37,483 nucleotides of DNA from an actinobacterium SCGC AAA278-I18. GTDB lineage: Bacteria > Actinomycetota > Actinomycetes > Nanopelagicales > Nanopelagicaceae. The notes under the pieces are model-generated. The model searched no databases. It saw nothing but the letters and a program-made list of their open reading frames with translations, and was not told where the DNA came from. The stretch lies in the NCBI GenBank assembly GCA_000378865.1, contig KB900393.1, positions 1-37,483 on the forward strand, in the 5' to 3' direction. This document shows, in pieces, positions 18,797 through 26,833 of the stretch. The position numbers were made by a program, and so were the translations under genes. Within the stretch, counting starts at the first letter, position 1; each line of letters begins with the position of its first letter.

Positions 18797-19828
18797 TTAT
18801 TTACTTCGCTCTGCCGCAACTTGATACATAACAATTGCTGTTGCCACACTGGCATTTAGAGATTCAACTGATGATTGCATTGGGATTGAAACTACTAAGT
18901 CACACTTTTCTCTTACTAATCTTGATAATCCTTTTCCTTCACTGCCCACAATTATAAATATGGATTCAGTTGCTAAATTCATCTTGGCCAAGGTTGCATC
19001 CCCTTCAGCATCTAGGCCAATTATAAAACATCCAGCTTTTTTTGCATCCTCAATCGACCTAACTAAATTTATAACCTGTGAGATTGGCATACGAGCGGCA
19101 GCACCTGCAGAAGCCTTCCATGCAGAACCAGTCATTGCCGCATTGCGACGTTCTGGAATTACTACGCCATCTGCGCCAAAGGCGGCAGCAGATCTAACAA
19201 CTGCGCCAAGATTGTGCGGATCAGTAATACCATCTAAGCCAATTAACATCATTGGTCTTTTAGCATTTGAAATAAGAGCAGAAAATTCAGTGTAATTAAA
19301 TGGCTTAATAACTAGTGCAATACCTTGGTGATTTAAAGTACCAGTTAGATCATCGAGAGCTCTGCGTGGTAATTCTTTAATTGGTAGATCAGCATTTTTT
19401 GCTAATCTAATTGCCTCAGACATTTTTTCATCGATCTCAGCTTTAATTGCTACTACTAACTCCTTTGCCGGCACCTTTGCGCGCAATGCTTCGACAACAC
19501 TGTTCTTGCCTGCAACCGCATCTTGGGCAGATTGGCGGCGATCAAATCTTTTTTCAGGTCGATCTGGCCGGCGATCTTCACGCATTGCTGGCCGACCACT
19601 GGTGCGCTCTGGTTTTCTAAAACTTTTTTTACCATCACGTTTATCTTCACGTGAATCACTTCGCCGATCATCTCGCCTTTCTGGGCGTCGATCATCTCGG
19701 TGGTTATCCCGCTTTTCTGGTCGAGCAACCGAACTTCGTTCAACTCTTTTATTAGAGCCGCGCATAGATCTAGCACCTGCTGCTTTAGGACCTTTTGGTC
19801 GATCTTTGCGTGCTCTGCCTGGCTTCAT
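18797..19828 (-). CDS. rlmB: 23S rRNA 2'-O-methyltransferase RlmB (SpoU/TrmH family)
   Basis: A 343-aa SPOUT methyltransferase that in the known family methylates a ribose in 23S rRNA (G2251 in E. coli). The N-terminal 100 residues are an Arg/Asp/Lys-rich disordered extension (RPERRDDRRSDSRED). After NSVVEALRAK comes the substrate-binding domain, and then the knotted domain has LDGITDPHNLGAVVRSA, GSEGKGLSRLVREKCD and ESLNASVATAIVMYQ. I take the ATG at 19828, whose A is the last base of the cysS stop (TAATG coupling), over an ATG four codons upstream. It lies in the conserved actinobacterial ispDF-cysS-rlmB cluster. Confidence 0.93.
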   Translation of the reverse strand: MKPGRARKDRPKGPKAAGARSMRGSNKRVERSSVARPEKRDNHRDDRRPERRDDRRSDSREDKRDGKKSFRKPERTSGRPAMREDRRPDRPEKRFDRRQSAQDAVAGKNSVVEALRAKVPAKELVVAIKAEIDEKMSEAIRLAKNADLPIKELPRRALDDLTGTLNHQGIALVIKPFNYTEFSALISNAKRPMMLIGLDGITDPHNLGAVVRSAAAFGADGVVIPERRNAAMTGSAWKASAGAAARMPISQVINLVRSIEDAKKAGCFIIGLDAEGDATLAKMNLATESIFIIVGSEGKGLSRLVREKCDLVVSIPMQSSVESLNASVATAIVMYQVAAERSK

Positions 19829-21201
19829 TAGTAACTCCACCTTGGACCATTGGATGTGTCTTCAACTGTAATGCCTAGGGAAGCAATCTGATCACGTATT
19901 TGATCAGCAGCGGCAAAATCTTTTCGCCCTCTTGCTGCCTCACGTTGTTCTAACGCAAGTTTTATTAGCCCATCCATCGCTAAATCATTTGATTTACTAC
20001 TTGCAAAGGCAGCATCCTTTGGATCACAACCTAGGATTGAAAGTGCGCCCCTTATTTCACCAGCTGTTTTAGCTAATACTTTCTTATCCTCTCCTGCGGT
20101 ATTTCCAATTCGCATACTCTCTGAAATAAATGCTAAGCCAAGTGGGACTGCTAAATCATCATTCATTGCTGCAGCAAACTCATCTGCAATTAAAATCTCT
20201 GGAGCCTTTCCTAAAATACTCTCTGCTCTACTTAAGAAAGCCTCAATCCGCTTAAAGGCGGTTGCAGATTCTGCTAAAGCCTCAAATGAAAACTCAAGCA
20301 TGCTTCGATAATGCGCACTTCCTAGATACCAACGTAATTCAATACCACGCACCTTCTTTAAGATCTCAACTACCTGCAGTGAATTACCAAGTGATTTACT
20401 CATCTTCTCACCACTTGTTGTCACCCAAGCATTGTGCATCCAGGTATTTGCAAACTTAAAACCTGCAGCATTTGATTGCGCGATCTCATTTTCATGGTGG
20501 GGGAAAATTAAATCTAAGCCGCCGCCATGAATATCAAATGCTTCACCTAAATATGCATGTGCCATCGCAGAGCACTCAAGATGCCAACCAGGTCGACCTG
20601 AACCCCATGGTGTTGACCAGGATGGATCACCTTCTTTAGCAGCTTTCCACAATGTGAAATCTCTTGGATCTTTTTTATACTTTGAATCTGAATCATCACT
20701 TGGTAACAAATCATCTAACTTTTGGTTAGAAAGTGTTAAATACTCTTTTAATTTTCTTACCTCAAGATATACATCACCATTTCCTGGAGCATATGCTGAT
20801 CCGTTATCAATTAACTTTTGCATCAACTCAATCATCTGCGTGATATGCCCGGTTGCCCTTGGTTCATAACTAGGAGGTAAAACATTTAAGGCGTCATAAG
20901 CTTCGGTAAATGCTCGTTCATACTTCATCGCTACCTGCCACCATGGAATCTCTTCATGGACAGCTTTATGCAAAATCTTGTCATCAATATCTGTAACATT
21001 TCTAACAAAGGTGACATCAAAACCAGATGCAATTAGCCAGCGACGTAAAATATCAAAGTTAACACCACTTCTAATGTGACCAATATGCGGAGGGGCTTGC
21101 ACAGTGGCGCCGCAGAGATAAATACCAACCTCACCCTTTTTAATTGGTTTAAATAGTGAGACTGTTCTGCTCTTTGTGTTATAAAGATTAAGTTCGCTCA
21201 T
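19828..21201 (-). CDS. cysS: Cysteinyl-tRNA synthetase
   Basis: A class I aminoacyl-tRNA synthetase of 457 aa. The N-terminus has YLCGATVQAPPHIGHIRSG (Cys binding and HIGH motif), and the Rossmann domain runs to the KMSKS motif (GEKMSKSLGNS near residue 268). The zinc-ligand set is seen in GWHLECSAMAH and FPHHENEIAQSN. The C-terminal anticodon-binding region ends LGITVEDTSNGPRW. I considered the mycothiol ligase MshC, a CysS paralogue, but the context between ispDF and rlmB and the full C-terminal domain favour CysS. It starts 15 bp after the ispDF stop. Confidence 0.95.
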   Translation of the reverse strand: MSELNLYNTKSRTVSLFKPIKKGEVGIYLCGATVQAPPHIGHIRSGVNFDILRRWLIASGFDVTFVRNVTDIDDKILHKAVHEEIPWWQVAMKYERAFTEAYDALNVLPPSYEPRATGHITQMIELMQKLIDNGSAYAPGNGDVYLEVRKLKEYLTLSNQKLDDLLPSDDSDSKYKKDPRDFTLWKAAKEGDPSWSTPWGSGRPGWHLECSAMAHAYLGEAFDIHGGGLDLIFPHHENEIAQSNAAGFKFANTWMHNAWVTTSGEKMSKSLGNSLQVVEILKKVRGIELRWYLGSAHYRSMLEFSFEALAESATAFKRIEAFLSRAESILGKAPEILIADEFAAAMNDDLAVPLGLAFISESMRIGNTAGEDKKVLAKTAGEIRGALSILGCDPKDAAFASSKSNDLAMDGLIKLALEQREAARGRKDFAAADQIRDQIASLGITVEDTSNGPRWSY

Positions 21202-21216
21202 TAGTTAATTTTACCT

Positions 21217-22359
21217 TTACGCGCTAACTAACAAAGCTGTAGCAATCGCAGATAAACCTTTTCCGCCGCCGGTGAAACCTAAGCCATCAGTTGATGTGGC
21301 AGAGACAGAGACCTTCGCTCCACCAAGTGCTGTAGATATAGCCGCAATTGCTTCAGCCCGACGCGGTGCAATCTTTGGTTTATTACCAACAATCTGAACA
21401 GATACATTCTCAATTACAAAGCCAGCAGCTTTTACCTTTGCCAAGGTTTCACTAAGCATCTGTGCGCCACTAGCTCCTGCATACTTCGCATCTGAGGTGC
21501 CGAAATTACTGCCTAAATCACCAAGGGATGCAGCAGATAAAAGTGCGTCACAGATTGCGTGGGAGGCCACATCAGCATCTGAGTGGCCATCTAAACCAAT
21601 CTCCCCATCCCAAATAAGTCCAGCTAGGGATAGTTTTCGATTTTTATCACTACTAAATGCATGGGCATCTGTGCCGATACCAACTCTTATTTGTTTTTGG
21701 GTATTTGGTAACAGAATCTGCGTAGCAGTTGCAAGATCTGATTTATTTGTAATCTTAAGAGCGCATTCCTCACCTGGTATTACCTTTACCGCAATACCTA
21801 GCGCTTCAACTAATGCAGCATCATCGGTTGCATCATCACTAGCTTGGTGAGCTCTTGCTAATACTGATCTAGTAAAACCTTGTGGTGTTTGCACTGCGCG
21901 AAGTGATGGTCGATCTAGCGTATTTCTAACATAGCCTTTGCTATCAACCTCTTTAATAGTGTCAATAACATCTAGTGCTGGGATTACCGCTTGCTCACCC
22001 TTTACCAATTGCTCAACTACAGATTTAGCTAGTGTGGTGGTGGCAAGAGCACGGGCTGCATCATGGACTAATACATACTCATAATTGTTGGGAATTTGCG
22101 CAAGTGCTAATCGAATACTGTCACTTCTTAATATGCCGCCAGTAATAACTGTTACTTGATCACCTAGTACTTTACGAAATTCCTCTTCAAAACCGGCAGG
22201 TGCAGTAACAATTAATAATTGGGCAACGGGGGCAAGGGATGAAACAGCATGTTCAACTAAAGTTTTATCAATTAATTTCACCAAGGCTTTAGGAAGGTTT
22301 GCACCTAATCTATTTCCAGCACCAGCACCTGCAATAATTGCGGCGGTTTTATTAATCAT
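21217..22359 (-). CDS. ispDF: Bifunctional IspD-IspF of the MEP isoprenoid pathway
   Basis: A 380-aa fusion. Residues 1-225 are IspD (2-C-methyl-D-erythritol 4-phosphate cytidylyltransferase), with AGAGAGNRLGANLPKALV at the CTP site and VHDAARAL near 98. Residues 226-380 are IspF (2-C-methyl-D-erythritol 2,4-cyclodiphosphate synthase), with the metal ligands in GIGTDAHAF, DGHSDADVASHAICDALL and SLGDLGSNF. Two non-consecutive steps of the pathway are joined in one cytosolic protein. Many actinobacteria instead carry adjacent ispD and ispF genes. Followed by cysS and preceded by carD on the same strand. Confidence 0.96.
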   Translation of the reverse strand: MINKTAAIIAGAGAGNRLGANLPKALVKLIDKTLVEHAVSSLAPVAQLLIVTAPAGFEEEFRKVLGDQVTVITGGILRSDSIRLALAQIPNNYEYVLVHDAARALATTTLAKSVVEQLVKGEQAVIPALDVIDTIKEVDSKGYVRNTLDRPSLRAVQTPQGFTRSVLARAHQASDDATDDAALVEALGIAVKVIPGEECALKITNKSDLATATQILLPNTQKQIRVGIGTDAHAFSSDKNRKLSLAGLIWDGEIGLDGHSDADVASHAICDALLSAASLGDLGSNFGTSDAKYAGASGAQMLSETLAKVKAAGFVIENVSVQIVGNKPKIAPRRAEAIAAISTALGGAKVSVSATSTDGLGFTGGGKGLSAIATALLVSA

Positions 22360-22379
22360 GACAGTAGATTTACTGCCAA

Positions 22380-22862
22380 TTAAGAGGCGAGTACCTCATC
22401 TAGCAAGATTGCTGCCTTTTCCTCATCGGTTCTCTCAGCTAGTGCTAGCTCAGAGACTAAAATTTGCTTTGCTTTAGAGAGCATTCGCTTCTCACCAGCA
22501 GATAGACCACGATCTAGATCACGTCGATATAAATCACGAACAACCTCTGCAACTCTAATAACATCACCAGAGGCAAGCTTTTCAACATTTGCCTTATAGC
22601 GGCGAGACCAGTTAGTTGGCTCCTCGGTATATGGCTGGCGCAGCACATTAAATACTCGGTCAAGGCCGGCGCTATCGACAACATCGCGAACTCCAACTAG
22701 GTCGATATTTTCGGCAGGGACTCGAACTGTTAGGTCACCTTGGGCGACCTTTAATACTAGGTAAATCTTCTCTTCACCCTTGATTGTGCGCTTCTCGATT
22801 GCCTCAATCATTGCTGCTCCGTGATGTGGATATACAACGGTTTCGCCGACTTTAAATGTCAT
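22380..22862 (-). CDS. carD: CarD-type RNA polymerase-binding transcription regulator
   Basis: A 160-aa actinobacterial CarD that stabilises open complexes at rRNA and many other promoters and is essential in mycobacteria. Residues 1-55 form the RNA-polymerase interaction domain ([20 protein letters not shown], with [16 protein letters not shown]). The C-terminal helical DNA-binding domain has [17 protein letters not shown] and [19 protein letters not shown]. The W of NWSRRY is the minor-groove wedge. It is upstream of ispDF on the same strand and divergent from a lipoprotein gene. An extended -10 promoter is visible 29 bp upstream of the start. Confidence 0.96.
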   Translation of the reverse strand: MTFKVGETVVYPHHGAAMIEAIEKRTIKGEEKIYLVLKVAQGDLTVRVPAENIDLVGVRDVVDSAGLDRVFNVLRQPYTEEPTNWSRRYKANVEKLASGDVIRVAEVVRDLYRRDLDRGLSAGEKRMLSKAKQILVSELALAERTDEEKAAILLDEVLAS

Positions 22863-22890
22863 CTGGGAAAAGGCCTTTCGATAGGGAGCA

Positions 22891-22899
22891 ATAATACCA
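22891..22899 (-). promoter_or_regulatory. Putative extended -10 for carD
   Basis: TGGTATTAT on the minus strand (22899-22891) matches TGnTATAAT except at one position. It would start transcription about 20 bases before the carD ATG, giving a short leader. The -35 is weak. By eye only. Confidence 0.45.
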
Positions 22900-22904
22900 G
22901 CATT

Positions 22905-22932
22905 TTGCGACCCATTTCACCCCCCTTAATAT
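22905..22932 (+). promoter_or_regulatory. Putative promoter for the lipoprotein gene
   Basis: TTGCGA (22905-22910), a 16-nt spacer, then TAATAT (22927-22932). The predicted start leaves a leader of about 40 nt before the ATG at 22978. It is back to back with the carD -10. By eye only. Confidence 0.4.
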
Positions 22933-22977
22933 CGCCTTAATTTCTCCTTATTTACCACCCACCGATAACCTTTTACC

Positions 22978-23487
22978 ATGATTGGCCTGCCTAATAAAAT
23001 AGTTGCACTTTTTCTTATTGCCACCTCACTTACCGCCTGTGGATCTGGACAAAATTCAGTTACCCGAAATTTCAAACAGGTAACTGATGGGGTTGAGGCT
23101 CAAAGTAGTGAGATTAAGTTACGTAATGTTTTAGTTGTTAAGAGTGAGACAGGTGAGGGTGTGCTGGTAGGCACTTTAATAAATGTTTCAGATCAGACAG
23201 ATCAAATCACAGGAATAGATATCGATAACACACCTGCCAAATTAGCCGCCTCTGAGTATCAGTTAGTAAAAAATCAACCAATCATCTTTGTGGGCGACTC
23301 TGCAAATGCTGATGCTGCTATTACTGGAGTAAGTAAGGTGGCTGGAGATCGCACCCCAGTTACCTTTACCTTTGCAAAAGCTTCTCCCGTAACAGTTAGT
23401 GCCTTAATTGTTAATGGTGAAGGTATTTATAAGGAGCTAAAACGCAGTATGCCAGTTGTTGTTGTATTACCTAGCCCAACACCTTAA
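22978..23487 (+). CDS. Putative lipoprotein of unknown function
   Basis: A 169-aa protein with a lipoprotein signal: N-terminus MIGLPNKIVALFLIATSLTA followed by Cys21, giving the lipobox LTAC. The mature part is polar and beta-rich, with a VVKSETGEGVLVGTLINVSD segment that resembles the copper-chaperone-like or DUF4307-type small actinobacterial lipoproteins, but I cannot assign a family. It is convergent with regX3 (4-bp overlap) and divergent from carD, so it sits between the Pho-type two-component system and CarD. Similar small lipoproteins occur at this place in other actinobacteria. Function unknown; predicted to be anchored to the outer face of the membrane. Confidence 0.75.
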   Translation: MIGLPNKIVALFLIATSLTACGSGQNSVTRNFKQVTDGVEAQSSEIKLRNVLVVKSETGEGVLVGTLINVSDQTDQITGIDIDNTPAKLAASEYQLVKNQPIIFVGDSANADAAITGVSKVAGDRTPVTFTFAKASPVTVSALIVNGEGIYKELKRSMPVVVVLPSPTP

Positions 23488-24164
23488 TCTTCAAACTTAT
23501 AACCTAGCCCACGAATAGTCTGAATAAAGACTGGGTTCGCTGGATCCTTTTCCACCTTTGCACGCAGCCGCTTTACATGCACATCAAGGGTTTTAGTATC
23601 GCCAAAGTAATCAGATCCCCAGACTCGATCAATTAATTGCGAACGGGTTAGTACTCGCCCACTGTTTCGAACTAAAAACTCTAATAACTCAAACTCTTTA
23701 AGTGGCAGTGAGATTAACTCATTATTTATATTTACCTGATGGCGCTCAGTATCAATTCTCACAGGCCCTGCTGTTATTACGCCATCGGGAGCATTTGAAA
23801 CATCACCCTGCCGTCTTAATACTGCGCGAATACGGGCAATTAACTCAGCTTTTGAGTAAGGCTTTGTTACATAATCATCAGCGCCAAGTTCAAGGCCAAC
23901 CACCTTATCTACCTCGGTATCTTTTGCAGTTAACATAATAATTGGCACATCAGAGCGGGAACGTAGTTGTTTACAAACCTCAGTACCGGATAATCCAGGC
24001 AACATAAGATCAAGTAAAATCAGATCAGCTCCGCCCTTATCAAAGGCAGCAATAGCACCATCGCCAGTATCGGCAACAGTTACCTCAAAGCCCTCCTTAC
24101 TTAGCACGTAAGACAGAGCATCTGAAAATGAGGCTTCATCCTCTACAACTAAAATCTTGGTCAT
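23484..24164 (-). CDS. regX3: Response regulator RegX3/PhoP-type (OmpR family)
   Basis: A 226-aa response regulator with receiver and winged-helix DNA-binding domains. The phospho-acceptor is D52 in LILLDLMLPG, the acidic pair is V-E-D-E at residues 7-10, and the conserved Lys is in YVTKPYSKAEL near 101. The winged helix has LPLKEFELLEFLVRNSGRVL and TLDVHVKRLRAKVE. In mycobacteria RegX3 activates the phosphate-starvation response with SenX3. The start overlaps the senX3 stop by 4 bp (ATGA), so the pair is one operon; phoU is divergent upstream, matching the mycobacterial and Streptomyces phosphate-control region. Confidence 0.95.
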   Translation of the reverse strand: MTKILVVEDEASFSDALSYVLSKEGFEVTVADTGDGAIAAFDKGGADLILLDLMLPGLSGTEVCKQLRSRSDVPIIMLTAKDTEVDKVVGLELGADDYVTKPYSKAELIARIRAVLRRQGDVSNAPDGVITAGPVRIDTERHQVNINNELISLPLKEFELLEFLVRNSGRVLTRSQLIDRVWGSDYFGDTKTLDVHVKRLRAKVEKDPANPVFIQTIRGLGYKFED

Positions 24165-25261
24165 TTATTACCTTCCATATTTGGTTTTTCAGCAGCTAAT
24201 GTATTTGAACTCAGCGGGAATCTAATTGTGAAGGTACTTCCAGCACCCTCTACCGACCAAAGTGAAACATCACCACCATGATTAGTTGCAATGTGTTTAA
24301 CAATTGATAAACCAAGTCCAGTACCACCGGTAAGTCGTGATCTTGCCGGATCAACCCGATAAAAACGCTCAAAGATTCGCTCTAGATCTTTTTCTGGAAT
24401 ACCAATACCTTGATCTGAAACAGATATTTCAGCAATTGCGTCTACTACTTTTAAAGTGATAGCAACCCGAGTTGCATCTGGGCTGTAATTGATTGCATTC
24501 TCAATTAAATTATGAATTGCCATCGTTACCTGGTTGCGATCACCATTTATAACTGCATCATCGACTTCTTCATGGACTAAAGTAATTTTGCGCTTTTCAG
24601 CATTTAATCTTGATTGATCAACTGCTTCAGCAATTACTTCAGAGATATCAACTGATTTACCATTTTTAAGTGGATCATCATCTTGTAATCTTGATAGATT
24701 AATAATCTCTTGGACTAGATCTGATAACCGCTTTGCCTCAGATTGCATCCGGGAGGCAAACTTTGCAATCGCCTCTGGATCATTACTTGCATCTAATACT
24801 GCTTCACTAAGAATTGAGAGAGCGCCAATCGGAGTCTTAAGCTCATGGGAAATGTTTGCCACAAAATCTCGGCGAATTGAATCTAGCCTGCGCATCTCAC
24901 TGTCATCAAAAATTAGAATAGCGATCAAACCAGCATCGCCAATCGAAGTAACCCGTACTAGTAGATCATGGGTGCCAGCGCCAATTGGACCTCTTGGTAA
25001 TTCAATGGTGGCATCTTGTTGAATCCCAGATCGCCTAACAGCTCTGACTAGATTACTCAGCTCCTTATTTTGAATCCGTTCATCTTTAATTAAATTAAAT
25101 GTGGCAATACCATCTGAATAATAAATAACTCGATCAGTAGATGTAATTACTACCGATTCAGCATCGATTGCATGAAGTAGGTCAAAGCTTTGAGTTGAAA
25201 GATCAGATTCGATTTTGCTGTTGGCGGTAGAGGTTTCCTGCTTTTGATTAAATCGCCACAT
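24161..25261 (-). CDS. senX3: Sensor histidine kinase SenX3/PhoR-type, apparently soluble
   Basis: A 366-aa kinase from the ATG at 25261, which has AAGGGG five bases upstream. The frame extends to an ATG at 25423 but that start would overlap phoU. The N-terminal 105 residues resemble a PAS-like sensory domain (SFDLLHAIDAESVVITSTDRVI). The HisKA domain has the phospho-accepting His139 in FVANISHELKTPIG. HATPase_c motifs are HNLIENAINYSPD (N box), VSDQGIGIPE (G1), FERFYRVDPARS (F box) and GTGLGLSIVKHIA (G2). Mycobacterial SenX3 has two N-terminal membrane helices; neither start here gives a hydrophobic stretch, so membrane anchoring seems lost. Confidence 0.92.
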   Translation of the reverse strand: MWRFNQKQETSTANSKIESDLSTQSFDLLHAIDAESVVITSTDRVIYYSDGIATFNLIKDERIQNKELSNLVRAVRRSGIQQDATIELPRGPIGAGTHDLLVRVTSIGDAGLIAILIFDDSEMRRLDSIRRDFVANISHELKTPIGALSILSEAVLDASNDPEAIAKFASRMQSEAKRLSDLVQEIINLSRLQDDDPLKNGKSVDISEVIAEAVDQSRLNAEKRKITLVHEEVDDAVINGDRNQVTMAIHNLIENAINYSPDATRVAITLKVVDAIAEISVSDQGIGIPEKDLERIFERFYRVDPARSRLTGGTGLGLSIVKHIATNHGGDVSLWSVEGAGSTFTIRFPLSSNTLAAEKPNMEGNK

Positions 25262-25405
25262 CACCCCCTTATCGTATGAGTAGGCAGCACTTTCTGTTAA
25301 CCATAAGTTGGGTATATTGACAGATAACCTTAGTTTTAACCATTTATTAAAGACCTGTTCACACACCTCCCCGCACAAATACCCTTTTTCCATTACCGTT
25401 AGCCA
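25262..25405. promoter_or_regulatory. Divergent senX3-phoU control region with TTAACC-like repeats
   Basis: A 144-bp intergenic region. It holds GTTAACC (25296), a consensus-like -35 TTGACA (25317-25322), GATAACC (25323), TTTAACC (25335) and GTTCACA (25357). Units at 25335, 25346 (ATTAAAG, poor) and 25357 are spaced 11 bp, as in Pho-box direct repeats of Streptomyces PhoP and mycobacterial RegX3 (GTTCACC repeats). No good -10 was seen for either side. It may be the autoregulatory site of the RegX3 system; low confidence. Confidence 0.35.
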
Positions 25406-26059
25406 ATGCGTGAGCAATTTCAAGAAGAGTTAGATGGTGTTAACACCACCCTGGTGCAGATGGCTGGACTGGTTCGGGTTGCAATGGATAACGCCACCAC
25501 CGCCTTATTAACAGCTGATTTAACATTGGCTGAAAAAGTTATTGCTGATGACACAATAATTGATGAAATTCAACATGAATTAGATGCTCGGACCATTAAT
25601 TTAATTGCTCGGCAGAGTCCAGTGGCTAGTGATCTAAGAGCCTTAGTTACCTCACTTCGAATGAGCGCTGATCTTGAGCGAATGGGAGATCTTGCTCATC
25701 ACATCGCAAAATCTGCTCGGATGCGTTATCCAGCAACTGCAGTGCCCCCTGAACTTTCATTAACTATTGAAGAGATGGGCCGGGTTTGTTCCAAAATTAT
25801 TGAGAAGGTATCTACTGTTTTAGAAAAAAGAGATGCTGATCGCGCACTTGAGGTTGAAAAAGATGATGATGAGATTGATGCGCTGCACCGAAAAATTATT
25901 CAAGCTTTATTAGATCCAACATGGAAACATGGGATAGAGACTGCAATTGATATGACCCTACTTGGTCGCTACTACGAGCGGTGCGCAGATCATGCGGTAT
26001 CTATTGCTCGCCGGGTTTATTTCCTAGTTACCGGCTCATACGCAAACGATAAATCTTAA
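25406..26059 (+). CDS. phoU: Phosphate signalling protein PhoU
   Basis: A 217-aa all-helical protein with two PhoU repeats of three helices. Each repeat has metal-binding E/D clusters, for example VIADDTIIDEIQHELDARTI and ALEVEKDDDEIDALHRKII. Conserved pieces include ARQSPVASDLRALVTSLRMS, DLERMGDLAHHIAK and LGRYYERCADHAVSIARR. PhoU links the Pst phosphate transporter to the SenX3-type kinase and keeps the Pho response off in phosphate plenty. The gene is divergent from senX3-regX3, as in other actinobacteria. No pst genes occur in this window, so the transporter must be elsewhere if present. Confidence 0.96.
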   Translation: MREQFQEELDGVNTTLVQMAGLVRVAMDNATTALLTADLTLAEKVIADDTIIDEIQHELDARTINLIARQSPVASDLRALVTSLRMSADLERMGDLAHHIAKSARMRYPATAVPPELSLTIEEMGRVCSKIIEKVSTVLEKRDADRALEVEKDDDEIDALHRKIIQALLDPTWKHGIETAIDMTLLGRYYERCADHAVSIARRVYFLVTGSYANDKS

Positions 26060-26065
26060 GAACTT

Positions 26066-26812
26066 CTACTTCTTTCCCTGATTAGCAACTGCTGCAATTG
26101 CAGCCTGCGCCGCAACTGGATCTAAATATCTACCGCCTTTTATAATTGGTTCAAACTTTTCATTTAACTCATATAGCAGTGGAATTCCAGTTGGAATATT
26201 AACCCCGGCAATATCTGTGTCAGATATCGTATCTAAATATTTAACTATTGCTCTAATTGAGTTTCCATGGGCGGTAATTAAAACTGTTTTATTACTCTTT
26301 AAATCTTGGGTTATCTCACCAGTTAGATATGGCACAACCCGTGCAACTACATCTTTTAAGCACTCTGTCTTTGGTAGCAGGTCACCAAGATCGGCATACT
26401 TTGGCTCATTTTTTTGTGAGTACTGATCATCATCGGCAATAGCAGGGGGCGGCACATCAAATGATCTGCGCCATAATTGAAACTGTCCTTCGCCATACTC
26501 TTTTAAGGTGGCAGCCTTATCTTTTCCTTGTAGCGCGCCGTAGTGGCGCTCATTTAATCGCCAAGATCTATTAGTTGCAATTCCAGTTCGGCCGCAGTTT
26601 TTAAGAGCAATATCTGCCGTATCAATTGCTCGCTTTAATAGGGAGGTGTGAAGAACATCCGGCAATAAGTTTGCCTCTTTAAGTAATTGACCACCCCGTG
26701 CTGCTTCTTGTAATCCTTTTTCAGATAACTCAACATCTACCCAGCCGGTAAAAAGATTTTTTGCATTCCAAATGCTCTCACCATGACGGAGCAGGATTAA
26801 TTTGTAACTCAT
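26066..26812 (-). CDS. gpmA: 2,3-bisphosphoglycerate-dependent phosphoglycerate mutase
   Basis: A 248-aa dPGM glycolytic enzyme interconverting 3- and 2-phosphoglycerate. It has [20 protein letters not shown] (His10, phospho-accepting), [25 protein letters not shown] and the second catalytic His in [16 protein letters not shown]. The length and insert pattern distinguish it from cofactor-independent and SixA forms. It is downstream of the YbjN-like gene, 21 bp from its end, in the same order as M. tuberculosis mshA-gpm1-senX3-regX3. It ends 6 bp from phoU, convergent. Confidence 0.96.
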   Translation of the reverse strand: MSYKLILLRHGESIWNAKNLFTGWVDVELSEKGLQEAARGGQLLKEANLLPDVLHTSLLKRAIDTADIALKNCGRTGIATNRSWRLNERHYGALQGKDKAATLKEYGEGQFQLWRRSFDVPPPAIADDDQYSQKNEPKYADLGDLLPKTECLKDVVARVVPYLTGEITQDLKSNKTVLITAHGNSIRAIVKYLDTISDTDIAGVNIPTGIPLLYELNEKFEPIIKGGRYLDPVAAQAAIAAVANQGKK

Positions 26813-26833
26813 ATAGTTAATTCTTTCATAAAA

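Noticed and set aside
18796-18855. Longer SGNH hydrolase start at 18855
   Set aside because: The added 20 residues lie within the rlmB coding sequence and precede a normal GDS N-terminus with a clear ATG directly after the rlmB stop.
19506-19871. A 121-codon Ser/Arg-rich frame opposite rlmB and cysS
   Set aside because: It mirrors the repetitive charged 5' part of rlmB; the repeat-like composition is explained by the other strand.
19828-21201. Assignment as MshC (mycothiol cysteine ligase) instead of CysS
   Set aside because: Both share HIGH and KMSKS motifs, but the full C-terminal domain and the ispDF-cysS-rlmB order point to CysS.
25262-25423. Longer senX3 start at 25423
   Set aside because: It would overlap the phoU start, its extra 54 residues are not family-like or membrane-like, and the ATG at 25261 has a better Shine-Dalgarno.
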